Shown here one piece after another: positions 1-11,481 of a stretch of DNA of 64,000 bases. This DNA is from Biscogniauxia marginata (Eukaryota; Ascomycota; Sordariomycetes; Xylariales; Xylariaceae): the NCBI GenBank assembly GCA_022695795.1, contig MU404072.1, positions 435,864 through 499,863 of the forward strand. Reading direction: 5' to 3'. The notes beneath the pieces are model-generated. The model worked only from the letters and a program-made list of their open reading frames with translations, did no database searches and was not told the origin of the DNA. Every line of letters starts with the position of its first letter. Position 1 is the stretch's first letter. A program made the translations under genes and the position numbers.

Positions 1-890
1 CTGGCGTACAGTCCCCGGAAGCGACGCCGATCAGTCTTATCGGCCTCCCAGGCAAATATGGAAAGGTCGTTGCTGGACTGGATGATCTCTTCCTGTAACC
101 GCGTGAAAGCTTTCTCGCCTTCACCATAGAGCAGCGGCATGTTGATGTCGAAGATACCAAGAAGACAGTATGCCATGTCTTCCGCTCTCGTTGTCTCGCG
201 AAAGGATGCCCAAGACATTCGCCGTCCGACTAGAACCTCCTCTAACGGACCTCCTTTCAGAACATTAGAATCGATCCGGGTAATCCATGACATAATTGAC
301 GCCAGCTGTGCTTTTGTTCCAAAGCAATTCCACCGACTATCGTAGAAAAGCACCCTGGTCGGTGCGATCAGCTCCTGCAATGTCCACCCGCGGGTGAACC
401 ACCTGCACTTCCCAAGATTTCTCTTTATCCTATCGAGCATCTCGACTTCTCCTCCGGTTAAGGGGCGAGGATCCTTATAAGGACCCACGTGCTTCTCTGA
501 CAACTCCCGAGCGTCAAACCAAGCCGCGACCTCTGTCAGGACCAGGTCAGGGTCTGGTATAAAGTCGGATAGGAAGGCGTAGCAGACGGCGGATCGCTTG
601 TACCATGCGAACATAGAGTTGATAGCTTCGGTGAGCTCGGCACTGCTGGACTTATCGATACAGCACGTGTCTATCCAAGCATAGTCGAAGTCATGCTCGA
701 GCGCGAGGCTACACAGGGCCTCAACCTTCTCGAACCCCTTCTTCCTCCTCACGGCTTTGCTTGGGCCCCCATTCAGCATATCCTGGAACGTCACCTCCTC
801 GTCGCCCCAGGTGTGCGAAAGGATCGCGTACTCTGGCACATCTCGGAAGAATTCCTCAAACTCGTGGGTCCTGCAGTTGATCAATCTCAT
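1..890 (-). CDS. HET-domain (heterokaryon incompatibility) protein, C-terminus beyond window
   Basis: Read on the minus strand from the ATG at 890, the frame stays open for 296 codons to the window edge, so the C-terminus is missing. The protein opens with MRLINCRTHEFEEFF and PEYAILSHTWGDEEVTF, the usual start of HET proteins. It continues with the core signatures FDYAWIDTCCIDKSSSAEL (about residues 75-95), CRWFTRGWTLQELIAP (about 165-180) and AYCLLGIFDINMPLLYGEG (about 245-263). HET domains trigger non-self recognition and a cell-death reaction when incompatible hyphae fuse. Many fungal genomes carry dozens of paralogues whose allorecognition role is unproven. No signal peptide or intron is seen in the visible part. 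The family usually carries a variable C-terminal region (ankyrin, WD or unknown), which cannot be judged here. The family call is secure; a specific role is inference. Confidence 0.93.
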   Translation of the reverse strand, partial: MRLINCRTHEFEEFFRDVPEYAILSHTWGDEEVTFQDMLNGGPSKAVRRKKGFEKVEALCSLALEHDFDYAWIDTCCIDKSSSAELTEAINSMFAWYKRSAVCYAFLSDFIPDPDLVLTEVAAWFDARELSEKHVGPYKDPRPLTGGEVEMLDRIKRNLGKCRWFTRGWTLQELIAPTRVLFYDSRWNCFGTKAQLASIMSWITRIDSNVLKGGPLEEVLVGRRMSWASFRETTRAEDMAYCLLGIFDINMPLLYGEGEKAFTRLQEEIIQSSNDLSIFAWEADKTDRRRFRGLYA

Positions 891-3705
891 GACCAGGTTT
901 CAGTCGCCTGCTCCTTGGAAAAAAAAAAGGGGGCCGTGATACGTTATGGTATCCACGCCGTGAGTAGGTTAAGAACGGACTCTATATGTGCACCGGTTTC
1001 GGAATGTAATGCGATGCACAAGGCTTGACTTCGTGTATGTGTGGTCTTCGCAATGTAGACGCACTATTTGAAAATAGCAACACTTTATCAAAGTTTCAAA
1101 GGGTAATTAATCATATCTATATAAGTATAGGCGAGCCTTCCCAAGGGTTCCGTCATACCGGTAAGTGTCATCGCGAGAGACGCAGTAAGCTACTATGTGC
1201 CTCGTCCGTTCTTTCGTCCGTTCTCCTATTTCTGAACCAATCGTGCGCTCAACTCGGATTTGAGCGAAGAGTTCAGTCCCAAGGTACGTGTGAAATTAAG
1301 AGGCTCCGCCCCAGTGGATCAACAAGTTTATTTCCCGTCCTCGAACCCTTTCTCAGCTCTAGCTCGCTCATCTGCTCACCTCTCCTCCTCACCGGTGTTG
1401 CGGCACTCTGATGACTGTGCAATACCTACAGTAGGTAACGGGCTGACTACCCACATCCAAGTCGCTTCGGACCCTGTGATCGACTGGGCGTGGATGCATC
1501 TCATCTGGCATCCATCAACCTTGCATAGCCTGAAGTCTTTTATACGTTCCTATCTAGCGACGCAAGAAGCTAGCCGAACGAACTAGCTGTGCTATCGTTA
1601 AGTTATTATGAGTTTGCCCAACGTTACTTATAATATTTCTTTGATAAGCCTCACCGAAAGGCAAGTCCGGTCAACTAACACAGGATGCCAAGCTACCAGC
1701 CTTGCACACGGGCAGGGTTAAAGATCCGAGCACGTCGTCTATTCAGATTTCCATTTCTCAGTCTCCACACGAAGAGACCCAGAGACCCCATGATCACGCT
1801 TATTTATCGAACCCACTACCCAAAATTCGGATGATTGTGGAGCGTAGGCATCTGCTTGTCTTGCCGAAAGGTCAGAGAGATCAACCTACTAAGTTACTGT
1901 GTACGGCAATCCTGAGCCAGGAGATTGGTACCCTAGGTAGATATCTAGTGCTCGGCGTCTACTGAAGGTGAGTAAGCCGTGATGGTCTGGTTCCTCTATG
2001 GGGCGAAGGCCAGCGCAAGAAGAGCGATACGTTTTTATTGGCGTTTCCTTTCACTAGGCTCCGTGTCGGGCATCCTTCTAGAAGGCTAGGTGCATGCATA
2101 GAAAGTGATTGATGTCACCCAGGTGGGCAGGTACGTATGTGATGGATCCCACTCATAGCAAGATCTTTCATAAACCTTTGGGGACAGGCTTTGAGTTGGC
2201 CAACAAATCACGAGGCTTTGGTCAACGTTGTATACACAGCCTGCTTCGTTTAGATCATGACCTCATTCTCAGGAGAAGCTACTGCAACTTGTATGAACAT
2301 ATGGTGAAGAGCCTACCAGGTCCAAGACATGTGGTTAGATTGTGAGAGGTTGTCACGTAGGCTATACTGAGAGGAGAAGCGAGGGATCTTGTCCACCCGG
2401 CTCTTACAATTCCTATACTAGTACTCATTAGATCTACAGGTTAATAGCCTCAAGCTAAACCAGACCTGGCCGTACTATTCGTGAGGTATCTTGTCGAGTG
2501 CCCCCCGGTCCCCCTCTCCCTTCTCTTTACATAAGATTATCTTCCGTGTTGCTCAATCCTCGTGGTTGTGTAATCAACACCTGCCTCCTACACGTGAGTT
2601 TGGCGCCGGGCAATCGGATGGATGCCTTAGTAGGAAGCTTAAATGCCTATCTAGAATCTCTAGAAGAATCTATGGACGACGATGCAAATGGGCCAGGCAT
2701 TGGTTTATGCCGTGACCCGAAATCAACCTTCTACATGTCTTTTTGACTCGTGGGTTTTCGTCTGGCCTGTACAGTGGCACTACTTATACGTCCGCCAATG
2801 GAGAAAAATGACCCGGCTGAGGCGCAGGACCTGCATATTGAGTTGGGGGATTGGTTAGGTGGACAAACAGGTACACGCTGTGGTTATAGGTATAGGTAAT
2901 CCGACCAGCCAGTCAGCCATTGCCCGCCTCTGGCCGTGTGAGTTCCGGATCCACAACAACGGCTCCGTCGCGTGCGTACAGGAGGCTCGCGAAACAAGCG
3001 GACGAACGAAATTTCAACATTCCTTCATGAGAGACATTTAGTGAGACAAATCAAATCCTAGAGGATGTTGAATAACCACAACAACCGCTGTCATAACCAC
3101 CTTTACCCATTTGCCAAGTTTATTTCTTTCCGCTTTCCCCTTTTCATGCCGTGGCAGGGATTCTGCTTTTTAAGATTTTTAGCAGACAGGAACAGGAAAG
3201 CTTATCAGAGCACGTAGTAGCATGAAGATGTTATGCAAGAACTGGCCTGCCTGATCGAGTATAGCGGTAGTAGCATTGAGCAGCGGGAGATCTCCCCAGA
3301 CTTGGCAAGTCAGGGCAGTCTTTATCCTGCAGCAGACAGGGGTTAAGACGATTAAGGGAACAATCTTCTCGGCTAGGAAGACACGAGAGGGGAAAGAGGT
3401 GAGGAGAAGCTTTTTTATTTCTACTTAACGTTAGCATTACAACGCCAGGAGTAGACAAGGTCGTAGCACTAAGCAAGGGCAGTGGACCGGCTGGCCGGCT
3501 TTAACGGCCGCTACCTCGCTCGATTTGAGAATGTATATTGAGTAACAGATAAGTTGCGCCGGTCACGACATCCCCTACGAGATTAGGTAGTAGTGGTATA
3601 AAGATGCGGGCACGCACGCTCCTCCTGCCGATTCCCCTCATCATTGTCCCATCTCTGTGGAAAGCGTAGATTGGTGAGCTTTCTAGAGACCTCAGAGAAG
3701 TCACC
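891..3705. other. Intergenic, 2.8 kb, no gene recognised
   Basis: All frames were read. Several open stretches of 60-130 codons exist, but none has a recognisable domain, a signal peptide followed by a fold, or a splice pattern that would extend it. The segment holds the presumed promoter of the HET gene on the left (including an A10 run near 920) and the promoter of the sedolisin gene on the right. No tRNA or repeat was identified. Confidence 0.6.
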
Positions 3706-5606
3706 ATGCGTTCTTCTCTACTTGCGCTGTTCGCCGCGGCCGCCACGGCCCGGGTGATGGATAGCCTTCCATCCGTGCCCAAAGGGTGGACAGAGCTCCG
3801 CTCAGCTTCTCCGGACGAGCCGATCACGTTGCGTATTGCGCTTCCGCAGCAGCACGCGGCGGCATTGGAGCAAGCGGTGCTCGAGATGTCGACACCCGGC
3901 CATCCCAATTACGGGAAGCACATGGACCGCAATGAGCTGCGCTCGTACACAGCCCCGAGTACGCAGTCCGTATCCTCCGTCGTGGACTGGCTTGCCAATA
4001 GCAACATCAAGGCGTTCGTGGACAACGACTGGGTTACCATCAGCACGACGGTTGAAAACGCCAACCAGCTGCTCGATACGACATTCGCATGGTACCAGTA
4101 CGAGGCGGGCGGCGGCCCCAAGCTGCGGACGCTCTCGTATAGCGTTCCCGACGACATCGCGGGCCACATCGATCTGATCCAGCCGACAACGCGCTTCGGC
4201 CAGCTAGGCGCCAAGCGGTCGACCATCTTTGAGATGCAGATCCTTGATCCTGCGAAGGAGCAGGAGCTCCTCGACAGTAAGGTCTCGGGGGTGTCGGCCG
4301 TCGCGGACTGCAACGTCGCACGCATCACGCCCGCGTGCCTCAAGTCGCTGTACAACATCAAGTACACGCCGGACCCCGAGGGCAACCTCGTCAGCTTCGC
4401 CTCGTACCTCGAGGAGTATGCGCGTTACGACGATCTGCAGACCTTCGAGGAGCAATACGCCACGTCCGCCGTCGGGCAGAACTTCACTGTCGAGCTAGTC
4501 AATGGCGGATTGAATGATCAGGACAGCAGCGACGACAGCGGTATGTTTTAAAACACCTCACCTCTTTGAAAGCAAGGAACATGGTTTGCTGATGCGACGT
4601 ACGTAGGCGAGGCAAACCTCGATATCCAGTATATACTTGGCGTCAGCGCGCCGATCCCGATTCTGGAGTTCAGCACCGGTGGTCGAGGGTAAGTCGCCCC
4701 AGCGCGAAGTAGTGCGAGGTTCCCGTCGACTCGAAAGACCAGACTAACGTAGTAAATATCAGACCGCTCGTCCCCACGACCGACGAGCCCGGCCCGTCCA
4801 CCAATGAGCCGTACCTCGAGTTCCTGACGTACGTGCTCGGCCTCGACGACGCCGACCTGCCGCAGACGCTGTCGACCTCGTACGGCGAGGAAGAGCAGTC
4901 GGTGCCGGCCGAATACGCGCTGAAGGTGTGCAACCTGTTCTTGCAGCTCGGCGCGCGCGGGGTCAGCATCCTGTTCTCGTCGGGCGACTCCGGTCCGGGC
5001 GACTCGTGCGTCCGCGAGTCGGACGGGGCGCCGTACTTCCAGCCGACGTTCCCGGCAGGCTGCCCGTACGTGACGGCCGTGGGCGCGACCTACAACGTCG
5101 ACCCCGAGGCCGCGGTCAGCTTCTCAAGCGGCGGCTTCAGCACGCTGCACGCGACGCCCGACTGGCAGGCCGAGGCCGTGGGCGCCTACCTCGACTCGAT
5201 CGGCGGCACGTACTCGGCGTACTTCAACGCGTCGGGGCGCGGGTTCCCGGACGTGGCGGCGCAGGGCTCGCGGTTCGCCGTCGTCGACAAGGGCCGCTCG
5301 GCGCTGCTCTCGGGGACGAGCGCGAGCTCGCCCGTGTTCGCCGGCGTCGTCGCCCTGCTCAACGCGGCGCGCAGGAGCCAGGGCCAGCCGCCCCTCGGCT
5401 TCCTGAACCCCTGGCTCTACAACAACAGCGCCGCCCTGACGGACATCACGTCCGGCTACGGCAGCGGCTGCACGAGCAACTCGGCCTTCGGCGGCCGCGG
5501 CGCCAGGTGGAACGCCACCGCGGGCTGGGACCCCGCCACCGGCCTCGGTACCCCGGATTTCGCCGCGCTGCTCGAGGCGGCGGCGCCGGGGGTGGCGAAC
5601 GCGTAG
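3706..5606 (+). CDS. Secreted tripeptidyl-peptidase / sedolisin (peptidase family S53)
   Basis: Three exons (3706-4540, 4607-4688, 4763-5606) encode 586 residues. The introns are 66 and 74 nt and keep the frame (phases 1 and 2). A short signal peptide ([15 protein letters not shown]) is followed by a pro-kumamolisin propeptide (about 25-175, with [13 protein letters not shown]) and the S53 catalytic domain. The catalytic tetrad is visible: Glu280 and Asp284 in GEANLDIQY, which is formed across intron 1; the oxyanion Asp381 in [10 protein letters not shown]; and the nucleophile Ser492 in [12 protein letters not shown]. The C-terminal calcium site [10 protein letters not shown] plus [13 protein letters not shown] is intact. 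Length and architecture match fungal secreted TPP-type enzymes, which take tripeptides from protein N-termini at acid pH. No key residue is missing. It should be secreted and activated autocatalytically. GC content rises in exon 3. No linked protease gene is adjacent. Confidence 0.97.
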
Positions 5607-6189
5607 ACTGGTAGATGGGTGTATGGATGGGACATATATGAAGTAAAGGGGGGAAAGGGGTGAGATGAGAAGATGGGGAATGAGAAACGGTTCATATATC
5701 TAGTATACGGGAGATAATGATTGAATACAATGAAGACGAATTTCCCGAGGGTGTAGCGAAGTGATGCGGCTTTAGGGCCGTAAGCTAGGATTTAATGTCT
5801 TGGGAGGGAGCTCGGAACTTCCCCCCGTGCGCCATGTTAGTCTAGGGCATCGATGTGAGTGGCCAACTGGTAGGAAGCTCGCCTGCTCTACCAGGATCAC
5901 CCTGTAGTTGCGAGGGGGCTGTTTATTGTTGGAATACCGCAATTTTTTGTCTTCAATGCGCGCAGAGCTATATACATATATACATATTCAAGGTGAGTTA
6001 TACCTCGTGTAAGCAACTACTGTTTCCATTCTATAACCAAAAAAAAAAAAAAAAAAAGGATCGAAATGGGTATCTCATCTAAATTCTAAAGGCTATAATG
6101 ATTAAAAGAAAAACCCCCTTTCTTGTGATGCTTTCGATATACCTCACCGCTTGTGAAGGTATCTCCTCTACCTTAATTCGCTTCATAGT
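5607..6189. other. Convergent 3' intergenic region with a poly(A) tract
   Basis: This spacer lies between the sedolisin stop and the stop of the minus-strand membrane-protein gene, so it carries two 3' ends. It contains an uninterrupted A run at about 6040-6057 and AT-rich TATATA steps near 5970. No coding signal is seen. Confidence 0.6.
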
Positions 6190-7107
6190 TCAATTCAGCC
6201 TCAACCTGCCTTCCAGGCCCCGGACCTCCCCTGTCGGGGCCTCATCCTCGGGGACGGCCAGGTACTCGGCGTTGTCGCCGGCCCTCCTCCAGCCGATGAG
6301 GCCGCGGAAGGCGAACCAGGCGGCGAGCGCAGCGCCGAGGACGAGGAACCAGAGCGGCAGCAGCAGCCAGCGGCCGAGCTGCGAGTAGCGGCAGTTCTTG
6401 TCCCAGAGGTCGCGGGTCGCGTACGCGGGGACCCCGTTCCGCACCCCGCAGCTCCAGCTCTCGAAATCCATCCAGTTCACCCCGTACGGCGCGTACCCCG
6501 TCGGCGACGCATACCGGTACAGGCCCAGCGTGTCGAGCCGGCCCGTCACCCCGTGCATGACGAAGGCGTACAGCAGCGCCGTCGTGTCGACGGCGATCAC
6601 GGGCAGGAGGACCAGCAGCAGGAGCTTGTGCTGGCCGAAGTTCTTGGGGGTGGGTGGGGAGGCGTACTTGTCAGTAAACTTCCCGGCGAGAAAGTAGGGA
6701 ATAAGGGTCCGGCGACCAACCTTCTTGGCCCGGGCGCTGACAAGGAAGAGCGTCATGATCGCCATGCTGGCGACGATGTTGGCGGCGCACGCGCCGATGG
6801 CGAGCTGGTGGTGCGGGCCGCGGTGCAGGCGCGTCGGCAGCCAGGCCGTGTAGAGCTTCTCGGAGAAGTACTCGATCTCGAAGCCGTCGGCGTAGCCCTT
6901 GTCATGCTTGCTCATCCAGCGCAGCAGGTAGAGGTGCTTCAGGGCGACGGTGGCCGAGAGGATGGTGAGTGCGGCCAAGGTCACGGAGAGGACGAGCCCT
7001 CCGGACCGCTTGTGGAGCCGCGGCACGGGAATCTCGACCGTGTCGAGAGACATGTCGTCTACACCAAGGCCCGGGGGAGGGGGGGGTCCAAAGTGCTGTC
7101 TTGGCAA
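6190..7107 (-). CDS. Predicted four-pass membrane protein, family not recognised
   Basis: A single minus-strand frame encodes up to 305 residues. Hydrophobic segments lie at about 36-60, 105-127, 165-190 and 246-268, which suggests four transmembrane helices. A proline-rich N-terminus precedes the first helix and a polar tail (EYLAVPEDEAP) follows the last. The extracellular-type loop before the last helix holds WSCGVRNGVPAY and NCRYSQLG, giving two conserved-looking cysteines. I do not recognise the family. The first ATG (7107) is used; a later in-frame ATG at 7053 is an alternative. An in-frame 78-nt segment at 6643-6720 starts GTTGGT, contains TACTGAC and ends CAAG, so it could be an intron that would remove a loop between helices 2 and 3. 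High GC and an uninterrupted frame support coding. Function unknown. Confidence 0.6.
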   Translation of the reverse strand: MPRQHFGPPPPPGLGVDDMSLDTVEIPVPRLHKRSGGLVLSVTLAALTILSATVALKHLYLLRWMSKHDKGYADGFEIEYFSEKLYTAWLPTRLHRGPHHQLAIGACAANIVASMAIMTLFLVSARAKKVGRRTLIPYFLAGKFTDKYASPPTPKNFGQHKLLLLVLLPVIAVDTTALLYAFVMHGVTGRLDTLGLYRYASPTGYAPYGVNWMDFESWSCGVRNGVPAYATRDLWDKNCRYSQLGRWLLLPLWFLVLGAALAAWFAFRGLIGWRRAGDNAEYLAVPEDEAPTGEVRGLEGRLRLN

Positions 7108-7273
7108 AAGGGGGCGGGGGGGCGGATGCCACGACGGTAGCGATGACGGGATGTAACCGGGGAAGAAAGAACAGAAAGAAAAAAGACTAGTCGACGAGGT
7201 GCTAGGTAGATATTTAGTGTAAGAAAATACCAGAAAGACAAATATCTCTCTTTCCCTTTTTCTTTATCTTATT

Positions 7274-7300
7274 TGCTTCTCTCTCTCTCTCTCTCTCTCC
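7274..7300. repeat. (CT)n microsatellite
   Basis: An almost pure run of about twelve TC dinucleotides lies upstream of the minus-strand membrane-protein gene. Pyrimidine tracts of this kind are common in filamentous-fungal promoters and leaders. Confidence 0.9.
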
Positions 7301-7620
7301 CTGTTCCAAGAAAAGCTCAGGGGGACGAACGGCAACTTGAAACGAAATTTGTGTCCTTTAAGATCTTCCCTCTCCATAGATTGCGCGGTGCCCGTCCAGT
7401 ACGGCTCTCATCCCCACAAATCGCTTTAAACCGGTTGCCTGGCTCTCACACTCGCGCGAAGAACACACACACACACATATAAACTGTATATATTGCTCTA
7501 TTATAGGTGGGTAGGGACGAGGAGCGGGCATACCCACAATCCCACTGCGACTTCGCCAAGGGGGACACAGCCCAGACCAACGTCAATCTTTACCAGCATT
7601 ATCAACAGCGGCGACTGGAC

Positions 7621-7700
7621 TTAGGGAAGGGGGAGGTAGGTAGTTGTTTGCGACCGTCGCCGAAGGGAGGGTCAGGGAGGGTCAGGGAGGGAGGGGGCCA
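7621..7700 (+). repeat. G-run-rich tandem repeat, potential G-quadruplex
   Basis: A 10-nt unit GGGAGGGTCA is repeated about 2.5 times at 7674-7698 and runs into GGGAGGGAGGGGG. A second cluster of G runs lies at 7623-7640. Six or more G3 runs with 1-4 nt spacing satisfy the usual G-quadruplex pattern. The tract lies about 550 bp upstream of the minus-strand gene start. A functional role is inference. Confidence 0.7.
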
Positions 7701-8469
7701 AAAAGCGAAAAGATGGCGGACGTACTACGTAAGAACTTGCCCTGTGAAGGATAGTAGGAGCGTCATAGGGCTGCAGCAAGGGAAGAGTACCCTATATAGC
7801 TGTTGATAAAATAAAAGAAGGGGGGGCAAAGTCGGCTACAGAATCCCTACATGGCTACGTTGTAGCTACGTATAATCCAATCCGTAAGCGTGCTAGGCGT
7901 AGAGCATCGAGTAAGAAGTGATCGGCGATGGATTTTGCTACGTACAAAAATAAACATAATATTTTTACAAACGACATCTTGACACATACCTACCTAGATA
8001 ATTAGGTAGTAAAGGCATTATTAACCAAAGTCGAAAAAAGAGGTAATGTACATCTGTACTGAAGTATGCCGTAGGAGGTACCTAGGTAATATTTATATCT
8101 ATTACTGGCAGAAGTGCATAAGAGAAAATTGGGCCAATCAACTAACACCAGTTAATTGCATACCCACCTTTACAAATGAGGCCAATCAATCAGCAGCGTG
8201 CTCAAGTCAAGGAGCCGACTTCCGTTTTTTATTTCCCTTTTCTCTTCTCCCCACGCTGCTGCTTTGGCGTTACATCCATCGTCTTGTTGTTGTCTGTGTG
8301 CTTTTGCTTGTGCGCCTCAGTTGTCTTGAATGGGGGGATTGATGGGTCTGTCGCTTTTATTACCTTATTTAAACCTTCACTTTCCGCGTCTCTCCTCTCG
8401 GTGGAAAACATGTATAGGTATCATCTACAATAAAAAAAATACCGATCTACAGGTCTCCTTGGAGCTTCT

Positions 8470-8502
8470 TTTTTTATTTTTTATTTTTTATTTTTTTTTA
8501 AA
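8470..8502. repeat. T-rich low-complexity tract with ATTTTTT heptamers
   Basis: A run of T with A every seventh base, the same heptamer that forms a longer array at 37257-37375. Confidence 0.8.
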
Positions 8503-11481
8503 ATGTGTTACTCCATTGGAATGCGGCGTGCATGTATGTCTAAACCGATGCTGTTCCACCATCTCGCGTATTCCTTTTAATCGGCACTAGGTCGCTTCTA
8601 CTATGTGGATTGTGGTAGTATATATCTACTAATAGTGAGACGGTCGGGGACTCTATTTCTGGGCTGGTTTCGGTTTTGGTGACGCGTACTTCTAGTGGCA
8701 GATCTCGTACTGTACGAAACATATGTACTGTACATACCTACAATAGTGGGTGACAGGTACATACAGATACGTGCATGTACCTACCTGCTTAGGGGTGCCC
8801 ATGTTAGGTCCTGCGCTATGGATGCAAGGTATCTCTACCTAGGTACCTAGGTATGTATGTACGGCATATATGCTGCATACTGTGCCGTTGTTGGCGGCAT
8901 AAGCGCATCATCCTCCCAAGAAAAAAAAATTTACATCATTGCTGACCTTTTGCGGTCACTTTTGTCGTCAGTTTGTTTAATTAGATGCGCCCGCCTAGCC
9001 CGCCATTTATCAATATTGATGTTTCTTTAATACATCTAAAAGCAAATTTTTCTCGATTCATTCACACTGCCGAGTCCGTCCTATGAAGTACGTACAGTGC
9101 ATACTTAGCATCGTATTTATTCCCTGCATTGGCTGTGTAATTACCTATCATCTTTGGATAGATAGATACACTGGAGTAGGTACGTAATTGTACGCCTAAT
9201 AATAGAAGATCCGCGAATTGGACTACCTGTTACATAAACATCGAAGGCCTCGTGGTTTGACATGAAAAACACTATCTGGCCTACCTGAATGAATGTCTAG
9301 ACTACCTAGGTAGAAACCTCTTTTTAATCTCAGGTACAGAGTTATAAAACTCCGAATACCTCTACTCGATGTTTCTTGTCAAAAAACTAAATTATAGTAG
9401 TCTTATTTCTTGATAGTTACTTAAGGTACTTATCAATATAGAGTAATGAACAATTGTTCCATTTTCTTTTGTTATCGAGTTATTAATAAGTCCGAGACTG
9501 GCTAAGTTGAATATTCTAAGTCCCCCTGTAGCTAGACGGGCTTGAGGTTATATACGCATAGTCCTGGCGCGATGATTCAAGCTAACTCGAGTGTCTAAGC
9601 CTATCAAAATCCTCTCTTGAAAAAATGGCATCGAGTAAATTTCTTTAATAATACCCTCATACTCCGTAGCTGCTAGCTCTCAGAAGCTGATACAACTTGC
9701 TATAAAGCCCGGAACGACGTTGTCACGTACTTAGACATTCCTTATGCCTCTCTTAAATAGCCCTAGAACGAAGATATGATCAAACAAGACACATAATTCA
9801 CCCAGTAGCAATTAGGCGAATTCCATAAATAAAGCTACAATAGAAGGGTGAAACAAAAGCAGTACACTGAATATCACGTTAACTTCGCTTCCGGCGTCCT
9901 GGCACCGCGTGATTATGCGGTGACTAAGTAAACGGAGTTTGAAATACGGCTCGCGCAATCCGGATACTAGCCGACCTCATATATAGATTAGCTAACCAGC
10001 GTACTACGAATAGACATAAAACATGTTGTACAACCGCTCTTCGAACCCCTGACTTAAACCCGAATTTCGTGTTCAAATTTGCCGACATTAAGTTCTCCGC
10101 CGAATTTCGGGGTTTATTAGGAGGAAGCCTGCGAACAAAATCTTCGGTGGTCGGCGATGTTGCTTGTAATTAATCTCACAGAAAAAACCGGAAACGATCT
10201 GACTAGCTGAACATTTTTACCGAGTAATGTTTTCCCGCAATCAATTGACTATCTCGTGTGAGTCCCGACGATCGTAGAATGATACGATTGTCACCAAGCA
10301 TCACGGCTCATGAGAACGGAACGGCCTAAGTTAGACTATTCGAAGTCGCAGATCCATCCCGCATTCCGGACTTAATCGCTTTAATAGTAAAGCGTAAGTA
10401 AAGTCCATGATAGGTGAGATTATGAAACCTCCCGGTAATTACCTGCAGGGATTGGCGAGGAATAAAGGCTGAAATGCAGGTTGCTGTTTATGAAGCCGAA
10501 AATAGGTACCGGATTGGAATAGCCTATAACACTCCGTTCTTCTAGTATATTCTAGTTAATGTGATAAATCTTGGTCTCTTTACATAAAATTACCTAGGTT
10601 GTGTGGCTAACACCAAGGTTTGATCTACCCGAGCTTATTAGACTATTAGATATAGTTTGCTTTATCTCAAGTGCGCACCTTGTGTAAGGAATGTACAGAA
10701 CTGTGGGGGTGGTTAATGCACCCAGGGTTTAAATGCAATTTTTCAGTAGCTACACCAGATTCTCTGGACCATCAGAATTACAACCACGTTCGTTTTCTTT
10801 TGGTTTGCTTTATCCACTACATCAAAACCTCAAGGAAAGTAAACGTTCCCCCAAGTTACAGATACAATATAATAGATATGCAGATATACAAATGACACTT
10901 TAATCAGTGTCTCTTTTCATATTTCAAATAACCACTCCCATGAGAGAATTAGAAACCAACACTGAGACCAGCTGGTGTTTATTAGAGTATCTACGTAGAG
11001 AAGACATACACGTAGTAACAATTTCCTAATGTACATCAGCGCTTTTATATGCTCTGATGTGTTCTACACCTTCACTATAGGTAATCTACTTGATGGCATA
11101 GAGTTTGGCATAAACATATCATCATAATATCGAGGACGAATCTCATCCATTCAAAGTTTCCTACTTCGTGAGTGGGCCGGTGCTATGAAAGTACCTAGCA
11201 ACTTCTCGACCCAACATCGGCACATACAAATATCACCAGCTTGAAGCAACCCCGGATTCTCTATCTCTGGATATTCCCTCGGCACAGCAGCGTCTCGTGT
11301 ACGAAAAACTCGCCAGGCAAACAACCTTTCTCCCCGCAAACTAACGGTGAAATCTACGCGAACCAAGAGTCGAGATCCTTACTCCTTAGCTAAGGAGGAA
11401 GGATACGATTAGAATCAGAAAAGTTGCCATCTAGCCCGCGGCTCAATAATAGCCGTATCATTTCCTATTCAAGGCTCCGGC

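Larger units (their letters stand above)
7108..11481. other. Intergenic, 4.4 kb, no gene recognised; simple repeats and AT-rich tract
   Basis: The first kilobase is promoter-like for the membrane-protein gene, with CT, AC and G-rich tracts. From about 8.9 to 11.1 kb the sequence is AT-rich with frequent stops in all frames, and no domain could be read. A cluster of TAGGTAC/GTATGTA-type motifs lies at 8740-8880. I see no tRNA, transposase or LTR signal. Confidence 0.55.

Noticed and set aside
10030..10060. GTTCGAA-like sequence (minus strand) suggesting a tRNA B box
   Set aside because: The following bases do not match the B-box consensus and no acceptor stem or A box can be folded around it. 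No tRNA is supported anywhere in the window.
11151..11366. 71-codon minus-strand frame left of the exonuclease pseudogene
   Set aside because: No recognisable family, and on the opposite strand to the pseudogene; probably chance.
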